The translations under genes and the position numbers were made by a program. Under the pieces are notes generated by a model. It saw nothing but the letters and a program-made list of their open reading frames with translations, was not told the origin of the DNA and searched no databases. From the NCBI GenBank assembly GCA_036476315.1, contig JAZGBI010000046.1:1-39099 (forward strand): a DNA stretch of 39,099 nucleotides. The letters are read 5' to 3'. This DNA comes from Candidatus Neomarinimicrobiota bacterium (GTDB taxonomy: Bacteria > Fidelibacterota > Marinisomatia > Marinisomatales > S15-B10). This document shows positions 8,776 through 17,284 of the stretch, in pieces (positions within the stretch are counted from its first letter, which is position 1; each line of letters starts with the position of its first letter).

Positions 8776-9141
8776 TCATTCCCACTCGAGAGCGCCCTTC
8801 CTCCAGACAAACAGGTAGCCGAACATGAGTATGGAAAGGAAGATTACCATTTCCAGGAAAATGAAGGACCCCGCCGAAAGAAATTCCTTGAACACCACCG
8901 CCCAGGGAAAGAGGTAGACAATCTCAATGTCGAATATGATGAAAAGGAGTCCAACAAGAAAGTACTTCACGGAAAAACGGATGCGGGACGCTGCAATGGG
9001 GTCGACTCCGGATTCGTAGGCCATTGATTTCGCAGGACTCTTCGCCCTGGGCCCAAGAAAATGGGTTAATCCCAGCACAACGAGAACAAAGGTCACTGCT
9101 AACACAAAAACGAAGAATATGGGAACGTAGTCTTCAATCAT
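8776..9141 (-). CDS. nuoA: NADH-quinone oxidoreductase subunit A (second cluster)
   Basis: A small membrane subunit of complex I, 121 residues with three hydrophobic helices, the standard form. Family landmarks are the loop after helix 1 containing YESGVDPI (the conserved acidic/cysteine-type loop, here with Ser where many have Cys), RIRFSVKYFLVGLLFIIFDIEIVYLFPWAVV, and the C-terminal FGYLFVWRKGALEWE. It begins 39 bases after nuoN of the upstream cluster and thus opens the second cluster, with no room for a long promoter region. The paralogue at 18940-19419 has a 37-residue tail that this one lacks. Confidence 0.95.
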   Translation of the reverse strand: MIEDYVPIFFVFVLAVTFVLVVLGLTHFLGPRAKSPAKSMAYESGVDPIAASRIRFSVKYFLVGLLFIIFDIEIVYLFPWAVVFKEFLSAGSFIFLEMVIFLSILMFGYLFVWRKGALEWE

Positions 9142-9180
9142 GATCGGATTGCCAGGAAACGTTTTTCAGGAACGAAAAAT

Positions 9181-10674
9181 TTACATCCTTGCTACGAAGA
9201 ACATCAAGGAATTGTGGACCCAGCTGGCGATGGGGGACCAGTAAACGCCGAAGAGAATTGTCGGAATACCGAGCACAAGAAGTAATGAGCTGGACGGTCT
9301 GGGAGGCAGATAGAGTTCCTGTTGAGATTCTCCTTCGAAGAACATGACTTTCACGACCCGCATATAGTAGTAGAGAGACACGACACTGTTGATGGCCCCA
9401 ACGACAGCGAGCCAATAGAATTGAGGACCCCCGTTAATGAGCGCTGCGAACAGATAAAATTTCCCGATAAAGCCTGCCGTAGGGGGAATTCCCGTTAGGG
9501 AAAACATGAACACCGCCATGAGAACTCCCAGGAAGGGGGATTTGAATCCCATGCCGCTGTATTCGTCGATGAGTTCGGTCTTGTATTGATTGGAAATGAG
9601 GATGGCCACGAGAAAGGCGCCCAGCTGCATAAACAGATAGATGACTATGTAGAAAATCATTGCATAGATCCCATCCTGGGACATCACCGGAATCCCCATC
9701 ATAATGTAGCCGGCGTGAGCTATGCTGGAATAGGCCAGGAGTCGTTTGATATTCGATTGTTGAATGGCCACCAGATTGCCCAGAATCATTGTAGCAGCCG
9801 ACACGGCTGCCATAATATGCTGCCATGGAATCCCTTCCAGGGATTGCCATGCCGCCGCGTTCAAGAACTCCCCGGTGCCAAAAAGGGAGTTGAAAAACCG
9901 GATGAGAAGCGCAAAGCCCGCAGCTTTCGGAGCCACTGACAGATAGGCTGTGATGGGCGTGGGAGCACCTTCGTACACGTCAGGGGTCCAGAAATGGAAC
10001 GGGACAGCAGAAATCTTGTAACCAAATCCAGCCATTATGAAAATTGTGGCGATCATCAGTGCAAGGTTTGCCTCCTCTCCCAGGAGGGACACGGCCTCTC
10101 TGATTTCAAAGAGTTTTGTGGTGCCCGTAAGACCGAACAGCAGGCTCAGACCGTAAAGCATGATTCCCGAAGAAAAGGCACCGTAGATGACGTATTTCAG
10201 AGACGCCTCATTCGATCTGACCTGTACCTTCAGATACCCGGCGAGGATGAAAGAGACAATGCTCACAACTTCTATGGACAGGTATACCATAATCAGATCT
10301 ACGCTTGACGCCATTAGAAACATACCGAGTACCATCGTCGCCAGAAGACCGTAGTATTCACCCATTCTTACTTCCGCCAATTCGTCGCTCCTCAGGGACA
10401 TGAGAATCACGATACCGGTAGCCAGCAGGAATACAAACTTGAAAATTCTTGCAAAGGGATCGAGGGCAAGGGAACCGAGGAAAAGACTGGTTATCTCTCC
10501 GGATGAAGAGAGCCACAGGGCGACAAGTGCAAAAGCGAGTCCACCCAGCACCCAGTAGCCGACTCTCGAAGATTTTTCCCTGGGATAGATGAGATCGGCG
10601 ATAATGGCAACAAGAATTGTGCCGAGGACGGCCAATTCAGGAACGAACAGCCTCAGGCTCTGGAAATTATCCAC
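9181..10674 (-). CDS. nuoN: NADH-quinone oxidoreductase subunit N (upstream cluster)
   Basis: An antiporter-like proton-pumping subunit with about 14 helices and close to 497 residues. The conserved glutamate helix is MVYLSIEVVSIVSFILAGYLK. The lysine-bearing region is FHFWTPDVYEGAPTPITAYLSVAPKAAGF, and the later NIKRLLAYSSIAHAGYIMMG is a signature of the family. The frame is open to 10722 inside nuoM, but a GTG at 10674, 7 bases after the nuoM stop, gives a normal NuoN start (…DNFQSLRLFVPELAVLG). It is the last gene of the upstream cluster, and nuoA of the second cluster follows directly. Confidence 0.94.
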   Translation of the reverse strand: MDNFQSLRLFVPELAVLGTILVAIIADLIYPREKSSRVGYWVLGGLAFALVALWLSSSGEITSLFLGSLALDPFARIFKFVFLLATGIVILMSLRSDELAEVRMGEYYGLLATMVLGMFLMASSVDLIMVYLSIEVVSIVSFILAGYLKVQVRSNEASLKYVIYGAFSSGIMLYGLSLLFGLTGTTKLFEIREAVSLLGEEANLALMIATIFIMAGFGYKISAVPFHFWTPDVYEGAPTPITAYLSVAPKAAGFALLIRFFNSLFGTGEFLNAAAWQSLEGIPWQHIMAAVSAATMILGNLVAIQQSNIKRLLAYSSIAHAGYIMMGIPVMSQDGIYAMIFYIVIYLFMQLGAFLVAILISNQYKTELIDEYSGMGFKSPFLGVLMAVFMFSLTGIPPTAGFIGKFYLFAALINGGPQFYWLAVVGAINSVVSLYYYMRVVKVMFFEGESQQELYLPPRPSSSLLLVLGIPTILFGVYWSPIASWVHNSLMFFVARM

Positions 10675-10681
10675 TGATCCG

Positions 10682-12229
10682 TTAATGAAGAGCCATGAGC
10701 GGACTCGATTGCACAATTTCAATCAGATGAGCCATGGTCGAACCGAGAACATTCAGGACAGGCGCAGGATAGACACCAAGAAGCACCACTAGCACGCCGA
10801 GGGGAGCGAGAGTAAAGATTTCCCGGCCATTAATCTCAGGGATTTCGGCGTACTTCGTATTCAGTTTTCCCATGAAGATACGCTGATATGACCAGAGGAA
10901 ATATGAAGCGTTCAGCAGGATCCCAAGGGTAGACACGATGACGATCAGTCTATATACGGGGAATGCTCCTATGAAGCACATGGCTTCGCTGATAAAACCT
11001 GAGAGTCCCGGGAGTCCCAATCCGGCGAAAAATGCAAGCCCAACGATCCCCGCAAAGATAGGCATTTTCACAGCCAGTCCTCCAAATCCATCGATATTTC
11101 GGTGATGGGCCCGGTCGTAAATAACGCCGACGAGAATAAACAGCATGGCAGTGATGATACCGTGGTTGAACATTTGAAGGACCGCCCCATTCATTCCGAA
11201 TTGAGCCGCAGTGACATTCGAATCGTACTCGGCTCCGGCCGCCACAACGGCAGCCATGCCCAGAAGAACGTAGCCCATGTGATTGATACTGGAATAAGCA
11301 ATCAGTTTCTTGAGATCGGATTGAGCAAGAGCACAGAGAGCCCCCCAGATGATATTAATCATGGCCAGGACGGCCAGGGCGCCCGCAAACCATATCGCCC
11401 CATCCGGAATCATGGGATAGCTGATTCGGAGCATCCCGTAGGTCCCCATTTTCAGTAGGACCCCTGCAAGAATGACGGAAACAGCGGTGGGAGCCTCAAC
11501 ATGGGCCAGGGGAAGCCACGTATGAAATGGAAAAATCGGCACCTTGATGGCGAAAGCGATGAAAAGCAGGATCCATATCACCTTGAGGGCGTCCAGACCC
11601 CACCACACAATTCCGACGAGCATCGTGGGGGCAGTGGCCATCAATTCCACCATATCGAAGGTCCTCCCGCAGGTGAAATAGAGGGCCAGCATGGCAATCA
11701 GCATAAGGACGGATCCGAAAAGGGTGTACAAAAAGAATTTGATGGCGGCATATTCCTTCTGAGGACCTCCCCAGATGCCGATAAGGAAGTACATGGGCAG
11801 AAGCATGACCTCCCAGAATACGTAGAATAAGAAGAAATCGAGAGAGAGAAATACACCCACCATCCCTGTATCCAGAAGTAGAAATAGCGCAAAATAGCCT
11901 TTCACTGCTTTTGCCGTTTTCCAGCTCACAAACACACCGACGAAACAGAGCAGAGATGCAAGGACAACCATGGGCAGGCTCAAACCATCCACGCCAAGGT
12001 AGTAGTGAATGTTGAAGGATGGAATCCAGTCAGCCCTTTCCTGAAACTGGAAACCAACGTACGAAGAATCGAACTGGATCCAGAGAACCACCGTCAGCCA
12101 CAGCTGCAATCCGGTGGCCACCGCGGCGGTGATTTTTATGACGTGCTCTTTCCCTCTGGGTATTAGAATAATGGCAATCATACCCACGACCGGCATCCAC
12201 ACAATCCAACTCAAGATGTTCAAGTCCAT
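10682..12229 (-). CDS. nuoM: NADH-quinone oxidoreductase subunit M (upstream cluster)
   Basis: An antiporter-like proton-pumping subunit of 515 residues and about 14 helices. It has the conserved glutamate in YVFWEVMLLPMYFLIGIWGG, the lysine/histidine region AFAIKVPIFPFHTWLPLAHVEAPTAVSVILAGVLLKMG, and LKKLIAYSSINHMGYVLLG. These residues form the half-channels for proton transfer. It is separated from nuoL by a 540-bp island of repeats, while its stop is only 7 bases from the nuoN start. Confidence 0.96.
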   Translation of the reverse strand: MDLNILSWIVWMPVVGMIAIILIPRGKEHVIKITAAVATGLQLWLTVVLWIQFDSSYVGFQFQERADWIPSFNIHYYLGVDGLSLPMVVLASLLCFVGVFVSWKTAKAVKGYFALFLLLDTGMVGVFLSLDFFLFYVFWEVMLLPMYFLIGIWGGPQKEYAAIKFFLYTLFGSVLMLIAMLALYFTCGRTFDMVELMATAPTMLVGIVWWGLDALKVIWILLFIAFAIKVPIFPFHTWLPLAHVEAPTAVSVILAGVLLKMGTYGMLRISYPMIPDGAIWFAGALAVLAMINIIWGALCALAQSDLKKLIAYSSINHMGYVLLGMAAVVAAGAEYDSNVTAAQFGMNGAVLQMFNHGIITAMLFILVGVIYDRAHHRNIDGFGGLAVKMPIFAGIVGLAFFAGLGLPGLSGFISEAMCFIGAFPVYRLIVIVSTLGILLNASYFLWSYQRIFMGKLNTKYAEIPEINGREIFTLAPLGVLVVLLGVYPAPVLNVLGSTMAHLIEIVQSSPLMALH

Positions 12230-12282
12230 AGCCTGCTATTCCTTACTTTCTAATGTCCAATCGCGCATCAAGAACCAAGAGC

Positions 12283-12345
12283 CAAGGATCAAGTAACAAG
12301 GATCAAGTAACAAGGATCAAGGATCAAGTAACAAGGATCAAGTAA
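12283..12345. repeat. 14-bp tandem repeat, four full units plus one half unit
   Basis: The unit CAAGGATCAAGTAA occurs at 12283-12296, 12297-12310, 12318-12331 and 12332-12345. A 7-base half unit (CAAGGAT) lies between the second and third. The copies are identical, which suggests recent expansion by slippage. There are no spacers, so this is not a CRISPR array. Confidence 0.88.
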
Positions 12346-12383
12346 CCAGTTAACCAGTCAACACTCACCACTTACCAATTCTC

Positions 12384-12681
12384 CATTTCTCCATTAATCC
12401 ATTTTTCATTAATCAATTATCAATAGTCAATAATCAATTGATATCACGCACGACGAATTACGAATCCCGGTCCATTTACCCGGTTCTCCTCCTCCGCAGG
12501 AGACCCTGCGGTTCAAAGGAGTTCCTTCGGAACATTTCTCCATTAATCCATTTTTCATTAATCAATTATCAATAGTCAATAATCAATTGATATCACGCAC
12601 GACGAATTACGAATCACGGTCCATTTACCCAGTTCTCCTCCTCCGCAGGAGACCCTATGGGTCAAAGGAGTTCCTACGGAA
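12384..12681. repeat. 149-bp direct tandem duplication with conserved mini-hairpins
   Basis: Copy 1 (12384-12532) and copy 2 (12533-12681) abut exactly and differ at about six positions by eye. Each carries CTCCT-CCGC-AGGAG (12489-12502; 12638-12651) and GTTCC-NNC-GGAAC (12521-12533; 12670-12682). In the second hairpin only the loop differs (TTC versus TAC). Copy 2 also has a perfect GACCC-TAT-GGGTC hairpin (12651-12663), which is imperfect in copy 1. Each copy starts with an AT-rich half and ends with this chain of palindromes. Confidence 0.88.
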
Positions 12682-12768
12682 CATCTCTCCAATTCTCCTG
12701 TTATCCATATCGCTGCTTTCCATTTTTCAATTGTCAATACTCAATAGTCAATTTTCAATTCGCACTTA

Positions 12769-14817
12769 CTACATTGCCTGAATGACAAAAATGACAATAA
12801 TTCCTGCAAGGACCAGGATCAGATAATTCTGCACCTTACCCGTTTGAACAAGACGAAGGCCCGAGCCAAGCATGCGAGTGCCTCTTCCCAAACCATCCAC
12901 AACCTGTTGATCGAGCAGATCAAAATCCAGTCGAATGCCAACAATTCTTGAAATCTTTTCCGTAATTCTGCCAAACCCGTTGATGAAGTACCTGTCGTAC
13001 AACTCCCAGTCGAAGAATCCCACAATCTTTGCCAGAATAAGGAGGGGAGCGACGATAAACCTGTGATAAATCTCATCGACGAAAAACTTGTTAAACGACA
13101 GTTTATAGGGAATGGCAAACCTCTGGGCCAGCTTCTGGGCGGAAAAGCGCTTTCGCAGATAGATCGCCACGGCAACGACAATTCCAGTTATGGCCATGAG
13201 CAGGGAAAGTCCCATGGCGGGTGTGTGGGCACGATGCATACCCTCTTGGATAGTATGAGCCGGTGGGTTGACGTGTCCTGGAACGGCGGAATCCCTTGCC
13301 ACTACGAGGTCTGTGAACCAACCTTGATCCGAGAAGGGATTCACTCCTTGGGGCAACGTATAGAGGAAGAACAGGCACAGTCCCGCCAGAACAACGAGAG
13401 GCACCGTCATTACTGGCGGTGATTCATGGACATGATCCAGAACCTCCCGCTTTGCAGGCTTGCCGTGGAAGGTCATGAATATGAGGCGAAACATGTAAAG
13501 TGCCGTCAGGAATGCCGCCCCGAATCCGAATACGGCGAGGAGGAAATGCTGTGGATACTTGGACGACAATGAGAGAGTACCCGCAAGTATCGCATCTTTC
13601 GAAAGGAATCCGGAAGTGAGGGGAATGCCTGTGATAGCCACTGTGCAAACTACCATGGTCCAGTAGGTGATTCTCATCCTTTCCTTCAGACCGCCCATGT
13701 TTCTCATATCCTGCGCATCGGACAGGCGGTCATCGAGTTTGTGATAAGCATGGTGCATCGCGTGGATGACGCTGCCGCTACAGAGGAAAAGACCCGCCTT
13801 GAATGCAGCGTGGGTAACGAGATGAAACAGTCCAGCAATATAAGCTCCCGTCCCCACAGCCATTATCATATATCCGAGTTGACTCACGGTGGAATAGGCA
13901 AGGACTCTCTTAATATCGTTTTGGGTGACGGCAATGATGGCAGAGAAGATGGCGGTGAATCCCCCAACGTAGGCCATGGCCGTCAAAGCTTCGGGGGTGA
14001 AAATGGGAAAAAGTCTAACGGTTAGATAGACTCCTGCAGCAACCATAGTAGCCGCGTGAATCAATGCACTCACGGGAGTCGGCCCTTCCATCGCGTCGGG
14101 GAGCCATACGTGAAGAGGAAACTGAGCGGATTTTCCAACGGCCCCCGCGAATAGACAAAGACCCGCCACGGTAAGAAGTCCTGGTGAAATCAGGCCGGCT
14201 GCAATCCCAGAGAAAATGTCCTTGTACAAGAATGACCCGGTTGCTGTGAAAATGAGCATGATACCGATAAACATACCGATATCCCCTATCCGGTTCACTA
14301 TGAAAGCTTTCTTACCGGCATTGGCAGCAGAGTCCTTTTCGAACCAGAATCCGATGAGAAGATAAGAACTCAAGCCCACCAGTTCCCAAAACATATAGAT
14401 ACTGAAAAGGTTGTTGGAAAGTACAATCCCATTCATTGAAAAGGTGAACAGAGAAAGGTATGCAAAATACCTGGAATACCTGGGATCGCCTTTCATGTAT
14501 CCGATGGAATAGACGTGTACTACGCTTGAGACAACCGCCACCACCAGTAGCATAACAACCGTGATATTGTCTATTAGAATCCCCAGGTGTACCTGAACTC
14601 TCCCCACGTCAATCCATTCCCATGTCTTCTCCACCTCAAAATCCCGGTCATATAACACCAGCATGACGGCAAACATGGCAAGGGTCAGACAGAACGTGAT
14701 GAGCACAGCTGACACTGACACCCAGTCGCCTTGACGAGGGAGTCGCTTGCCAAGAAAGATCTGAACGGCAAAAGCCAGAAGGGGAAGGAAGAGAATAAGT
14801 ATTCCGTAGGCAGCCAT
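12769..14817 (-). CDS. nuoL: NADH-quinone oxidoreductase subunit L (upstream cluster)
   Basis: The largest antiporter-like membrane subunit of complex I, 682 residues. The core shows FWELVGLSSYLLIGFWFEKDSA (conserved glutamate helix), VWLPDAMEGPTPVSALIHAATMVAAGVYL and DIKRVLAYSTVSQLGYMIMAVG. After about residue 500 come the long loop and the C-terminal lateral helix region that clamps the membrane arm. The length is in the normal range for bacterial NuoL. Its ATG follows the nuoK stop directly. Downstream is a repeat island before nuoM. Confidence 0.96.
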   Translation of the reverse strand: MAAYGILILFLPLLAFAVQIFLGKRLPRQGDWVSVSAVLITFCLTLAMFAVMLVLYDRDFEVEKTWEWIDVGRVQVHLGILIDNITVVMLLVVAVVSSVVHVYSIGYMKGDPRYSRYFAYLSLFTFSMNGIVLSNNLFSIYMFWELVGLSSYLLIGFWFEKDSAANAGKKAFIVNRIGDIGMFIGIMLIFTATGSFLYKDIFSGIAAGLISPGLLTVAGLCLFAGAVGKSAQFPLHVWLPDAMEGPTPVSALIHAATMVAAGVYLTVRLFPIFTPEALTAMAYVGGFTAIFSAIIAVTQNDIKRVLAYSTVSQLGYMIMAVGTGAYIAGLFHLVTHAAFKAGLFLCSGSVIHAMHHAYHKLDDRLSDAQDMRNMGGLKERMRITYWTMVVCTVAITGIPLTSGFLSKDAILAGTLSLSSKYPQHFLLAVFGFGAAFLTALYMFRLIFMTFHGKPAKREVLDHVHESPPVMTVPLVVLAGLCLFFLYTLPQGVNPFSDQGWFTDLVVARDSAVPGHVNPPAHTIQEGMHRAHTPAMGLSLLMAITGIVVAVAIYLRKRFSAQKLAQRFAIPYKLSFNKFFVDEIYHRFIVAPLLILAKIVGFFDWELYDRYFINGFGRITEKISRIVGIRLDFDLLDQQVVDGLGRGTRMLGSGLRLVQTGKVQNYLILVLAGIIVIFVIQAM

Positions 14818-15123
14818 TTAGTGCCTCAGACTGGCGGCATCATCGATGTTCACCGTTCCCAGATTATTATAGATATTGATGATAATGGCGAGTGCCACCA
14901 CTACTTCAGCGGCGGCCATTACTATCACAAATAGAGAAAAAACGTGACCCCCCAGATTCATTCCCCCGAACCGTGCGAACGCGATAAAGTTTACATTCGC
15001 GGAATTCAAGATCAGCTCCACACCCATAAGGACAGCCACTCCGTTTCTCCGGGTGATGACTCCGTAGAGACCCAGCGCAAAAAGAACAGCTCCGATGCTG
15101 AGATAGGTTGACAGACTCCCCAT
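14818..15123 (-). CDS. nuoK: NADH-quinone oxidoreductase subunit K (upstream cluster)
   Basis: A 101-residue, three-helix membrane subunit. The conserved buried glutamates are visible in GVELILNSANVNFIAFARF and in the third helix region AAAEVVVALAIIINIY. The start codon shares one base with the nuoJ stop (TGATG), and the stop is followed directly by nuoL. It is the same length as the paralogue at 155-460 but diverged in sequence, so the two clusters are not a recent duplication. Confidence 0.95.
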   Translation of the reverse strand: MGSLSTYLSIGAVLFALGLYGVITRRNGVAVLMGVELILNSANVNFIAFARFGGMNLGGHVFSLFVIVMAAAEVVVALAIIINIYNNLGTVNIDDAASLRH

Positions 15124-15617
15124 CAGCGTACCTTTCTGGACAGCATGGCGGCACCTATCAGGGCCGCCAGGAGAAGGACAGACGCCACTTCAAAGGGAAG
15201 TAGATAGTCAATCATCAAGAGTCTCCCAATACCATCCACAGTACTTTCAGGTTCAGGAGCATCCTCCAGATGCCAGGGCGAGGTCGAAATCATGTAGATC
15301 AACCCCGCGAGAATGAACAGTACCACTGTCCCTCCGGCACCCCGCTGAACACTCGTATGGGAAATCCGGATATCGGCGATCCGGTGTGTTAGCATGATCC
15401 CAAAAATGAGAAGGACAAGTATGCCACCCACGTAAATGACTATCTGGACTGCAGCGATGAAATCGGCCATCATGAAAACGTAAAGTCCCGCCACGCCTAC
15501 AAAAGTGAACAAAAGAGCCAGGGCGGAATAGAGGAGTTTTTGTGACTGGACAACAAAGAAAGCAGACACCACGGTGACGGCAATAACAGACCAGAAGATC
15601 AGAGTTGCACCGGTCAC
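15123..15617 (-). CDS. nuoJ: NADH-quinone oxidoreductase subunit J (upstream cluster)
   Basis: A membrane subunit of about 164 residues with five hydrophobic segments. The NuoJ hallmark around the third helix reads ADFIAAVQIVIYVGGILVLLIFGIML. The frame is open to 15644, but a GTG at 15617 overlaps the nuoI stop as GTGA. That four-base overlap is typical of coupled genes and gives a start at TGATLIFWSVIAV. It overlaps nuoK by one base at its end. Confidence 0.94.
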   Translation of the reverse strand: MTGATLIFWSVIAVTVVSAFFVVQSQKLLYSALALLFTFVGVAGLYVFMMADFIAAVQIVIYVGGILVLLIFGIMLTHRIADIRISHTSVQRGAGGTVVLFILAGLIYMISTSPWHLEDAPEPESTVDGIGRLLMIDYLLPFEVASVLLLAALIGAAMLSRKVR

Positions 15618-16186
15618 CGGGTTGCTTCCTGCTTCTCCTTCCACTCTGCCGCCTCAACAGGAGGAACCTTGGAAAACCGGTAGATCATGCGGCTTCTGTC
15701 GTACTCTGAGAACTCGTAATCGATCTCATGTTTCGGTGAATTCGGTCCCCCTACCATGTAAATACACTCTTCCGGGCATGGATAGACACACAAATTACAG
15801 TAGCAGCACTCGGTCATATCGATATCGAAGCGTTCCACCAATAACCGCTTCTGTGTCCCGTGAGAGGTGACACCTACGTGATTCAACTCAGGTATGTCAA
15901 CTCCCTTGTCAACCTTTGACGTTCGAATGGTGATGCAACCCACGGGGCAGGCGCGCTCACATTTCAGGCAGCCGATGCAGTCATCCATGTCAACATGGAG
16001 CCTGCTTCTGATAACGTTGTACCGGTCAAGGTCAAAACCGATGTTCCGCTCGGGTCTGGGCCACCGTTCCACCGGGTACTGGAGCGTAACGATCCCTCTG
16101 CGCGCCTTGAAGAAGTGGAGGATGGTCACTCTGAGACTCACCAGAAGTGTGGTAATTGCCTGCCAGATGTTTGAGAAATACCTCAC
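15614..16186 (-). CDS. nuoI: NADH-quinone oxidoreductase subunit I (upstream cluster)
   Basis: An iron-sulfur subunit with two ferredoxin motifs: CIGCLKCERACP (Cys70, 73, 76, 80) and CCYCNLCVYPCP (Cys127, 130, 133, 137). The segment between them is about 46 residues, longer than in the paralogue at 984-1517. It includes SHGTQKRLLVERFDIDMTE, a form I associate with Bacteroidota-like complex I. A strong Shine-Dalgarno (GGGAGG) lies 6 bases before a GTG at 16186. The TTG at 16192 overlaps that site, so GTG is chosen. The product is 190 residues. Confidence 0.95.
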   Translation of the reverse strand: MRYFSNIWQAITTLLVSLRVTILHFFKARRGIVTLQYPVERWPRPERNIGFDLDRYNVIRSRLHVDMDDCIGCLKCERACPVGCITIRTSKVDKGVDIPELNHVGVTSHGTQKRLLVERFDIDMTECCYCNLCVYPCPEECIYMVGGPNSPKHEIDYEFSEYDRSRMIYRFSKVPPVEAAEWKEKQEATR

Positions 16187-16199
16187 GCTCAACCTCCCT
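16187..16199 (-). promoter_or_regulatory. Ribosome binding site of upstream-cluster nuoI
   Basis: On the minus strand the sequence GAGGGAGGTTGAGC precedes the GTG start at 16186. GGAGG is six bases from the GTG, an ideal spacing, and it overlaps the end of nuoH. This site decides for GTG 16186 over TTG 16192, and shows that this organism does use Shine-Dalgarno pairing for at least some genes. Confidence 0.7.
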
Positions 16200-17284
16200 C
16201 AAGCGATAAACAAATCCCAGAGTCCCACTCCCAAGATATTGAAAAGGGCCAGAGGTATGAAATACTTCCAGCACATAACCATCAGCTGGTCGGTCCTCAA
16301 CCGGGGGAACGTCCAACGGAACCAGATCATGACAAAAATGAGAAAAGCTGCCTTGCCCATGAACCAGATGAATCCCCAAATGGGTCCATCCATCACACCT
16401 TCAATAGGACTCTGCCACCCCCCCAGAAACAGAATGGCCGCCAATGCCGCCACGATAAACATGTTGGCATATTCCGTAAGGAAGAAGAACGCCCACCTCA
16501 TACCGGAATATTCGGTGTGAAACCCCGCAACCAGTTCTGATTCTGCCTCAGGGAGGTCAAATGGGGTTCGATTCACCTCAGCGATTCCGGAGATGAAGAG
16601 GACAAAGAAGGCTATGAAACAAAATGGGTTATCGAAAACAAACCAGTTGGGTAGAAATCCCCACATTGTCCCGGACTGGGCCCGGATAATCTCCTGCATC
16701 TGCAGACTTCCAACCAGCATGACAACAGTAAGGACAGAAAGCCCAACCGGAATTTCATAGCTGATAATCTGGGCCGCAGAACGCATGGCGCCGTAAAGAG
16801 ACCATTTGTTATTGGAGCTGTAGCCGGCAAGAATAATGCCCACAACACCAATGGAACCGACGGCGATAATGTAGAGTATGCCGATATTGAAATCGGCCGC
16901 CATTATATGCTGATTGAAAGGGAGGGCAACAAATGTTATGAACGACGCGATAAAAAGGATGAACGGTGCCACGATGAACAGTCTCCTGTCCGCACTCGCA
17001 GGAATTATGTCTTCCTTAAGAAGGAGCTTGATGGCATCAGCCACGGTCTGCAGGAGTCCCCACTTTCCCGCATGGAGTCCCACACCCTGTCCCATGGGGC
17101 CGAGTCTGTCCTGCATAAAGGCGGACACCTTACGCTCAACATAAACAGCCACCATGGCATTCACGGCGATGAACAGGAAAATCGGGAGAGCCACCAGCAC
17201 TGCGGCAAAGGAAAACTGAAGTCCATCCGGCATCCCTTCCAGCCAGGGAATCCGGGAAAACCGGTCAAGCAAGAAGTCGACCAT
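16199..17284 (-). CDS. nuoH: NADH-quinone oxidoreductase subunit H (upstream cluster)
   Basis: A quinone-chamber membrane subunit of 361 residues. NuoH landmarks are VYVERKVSAFMQDRLGP near the N-terminus, the acidic loop FDLPEAESELVAGFHTEYSG and the C-terminal WFRWTFPRLRTDQLMVMCWK. The first loop (GQGVGLHAGKWGLLQTVADAIKLL) is longer than in the second-cluster NuoH, another sign that the clusters have different origins. The start overlaps the nuoD stop as TAATG. Confidence 0.96.
   Translation of the reverse strand: MVDFLLDRFSRIPWLEGMPDGLQFSFAAVLVALPIFLFIAVNAMVAVYVERKVSAFMQDRLGPMGQGVGLHAGKWGLLQTVADAIKLLLKEDIIPASADRRLFIVAPFILFIASFITFVALPFNQHIMAADFNIGILYIIAVGSIGVVGIILAGYSSNNKWSLYGAMRSAAQIISYEIPVGLSVLTVVMLVGSLQMQEIIRAQSGTMWGFLPNWFVFDNPFCFIAFFVLFISGIAEVNRTPFDLPEAESELVAGFHTEYSGMRWAFFFLTEYANMFIVAALAAILFLGGWQSPIEGVMDGPIWGFIWFMGKAAFLIFVMIWFRWTFPRLRTDQLMVMCWKYFIPLALFNILGVGLWDLFIA

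Larger units (their letters stand above)
12230..12768. repeat. Gene-free repeat island between nuoM and nuoL
   Basis: No gene is seen in this 539-bp stretch. Reading along the plus strand, it contains a 14-bp tandem repeat (12283-12345), a 149-bp tandem duplication (12384-12681) and AT-rich runs built from words such as 'caatagtcaataatcaatt'. The base composition is far more AT-rich than the surrounding coding sequence. It interrupts an otherwise tightly packed operon. Transcription could pass through it, or the hairpins could alter the level of downstream nuoM and nuoN. Confidence 0.75.

Noticed and set aside
12283-12682. CRISPR-like appearance of the repeats
   Set aside because: The 14-bp units are contiguous with no unique spacers, and the 149-bp copies are simply duplicated, so there is no repeat-spacer pattern; no cas genes are present.
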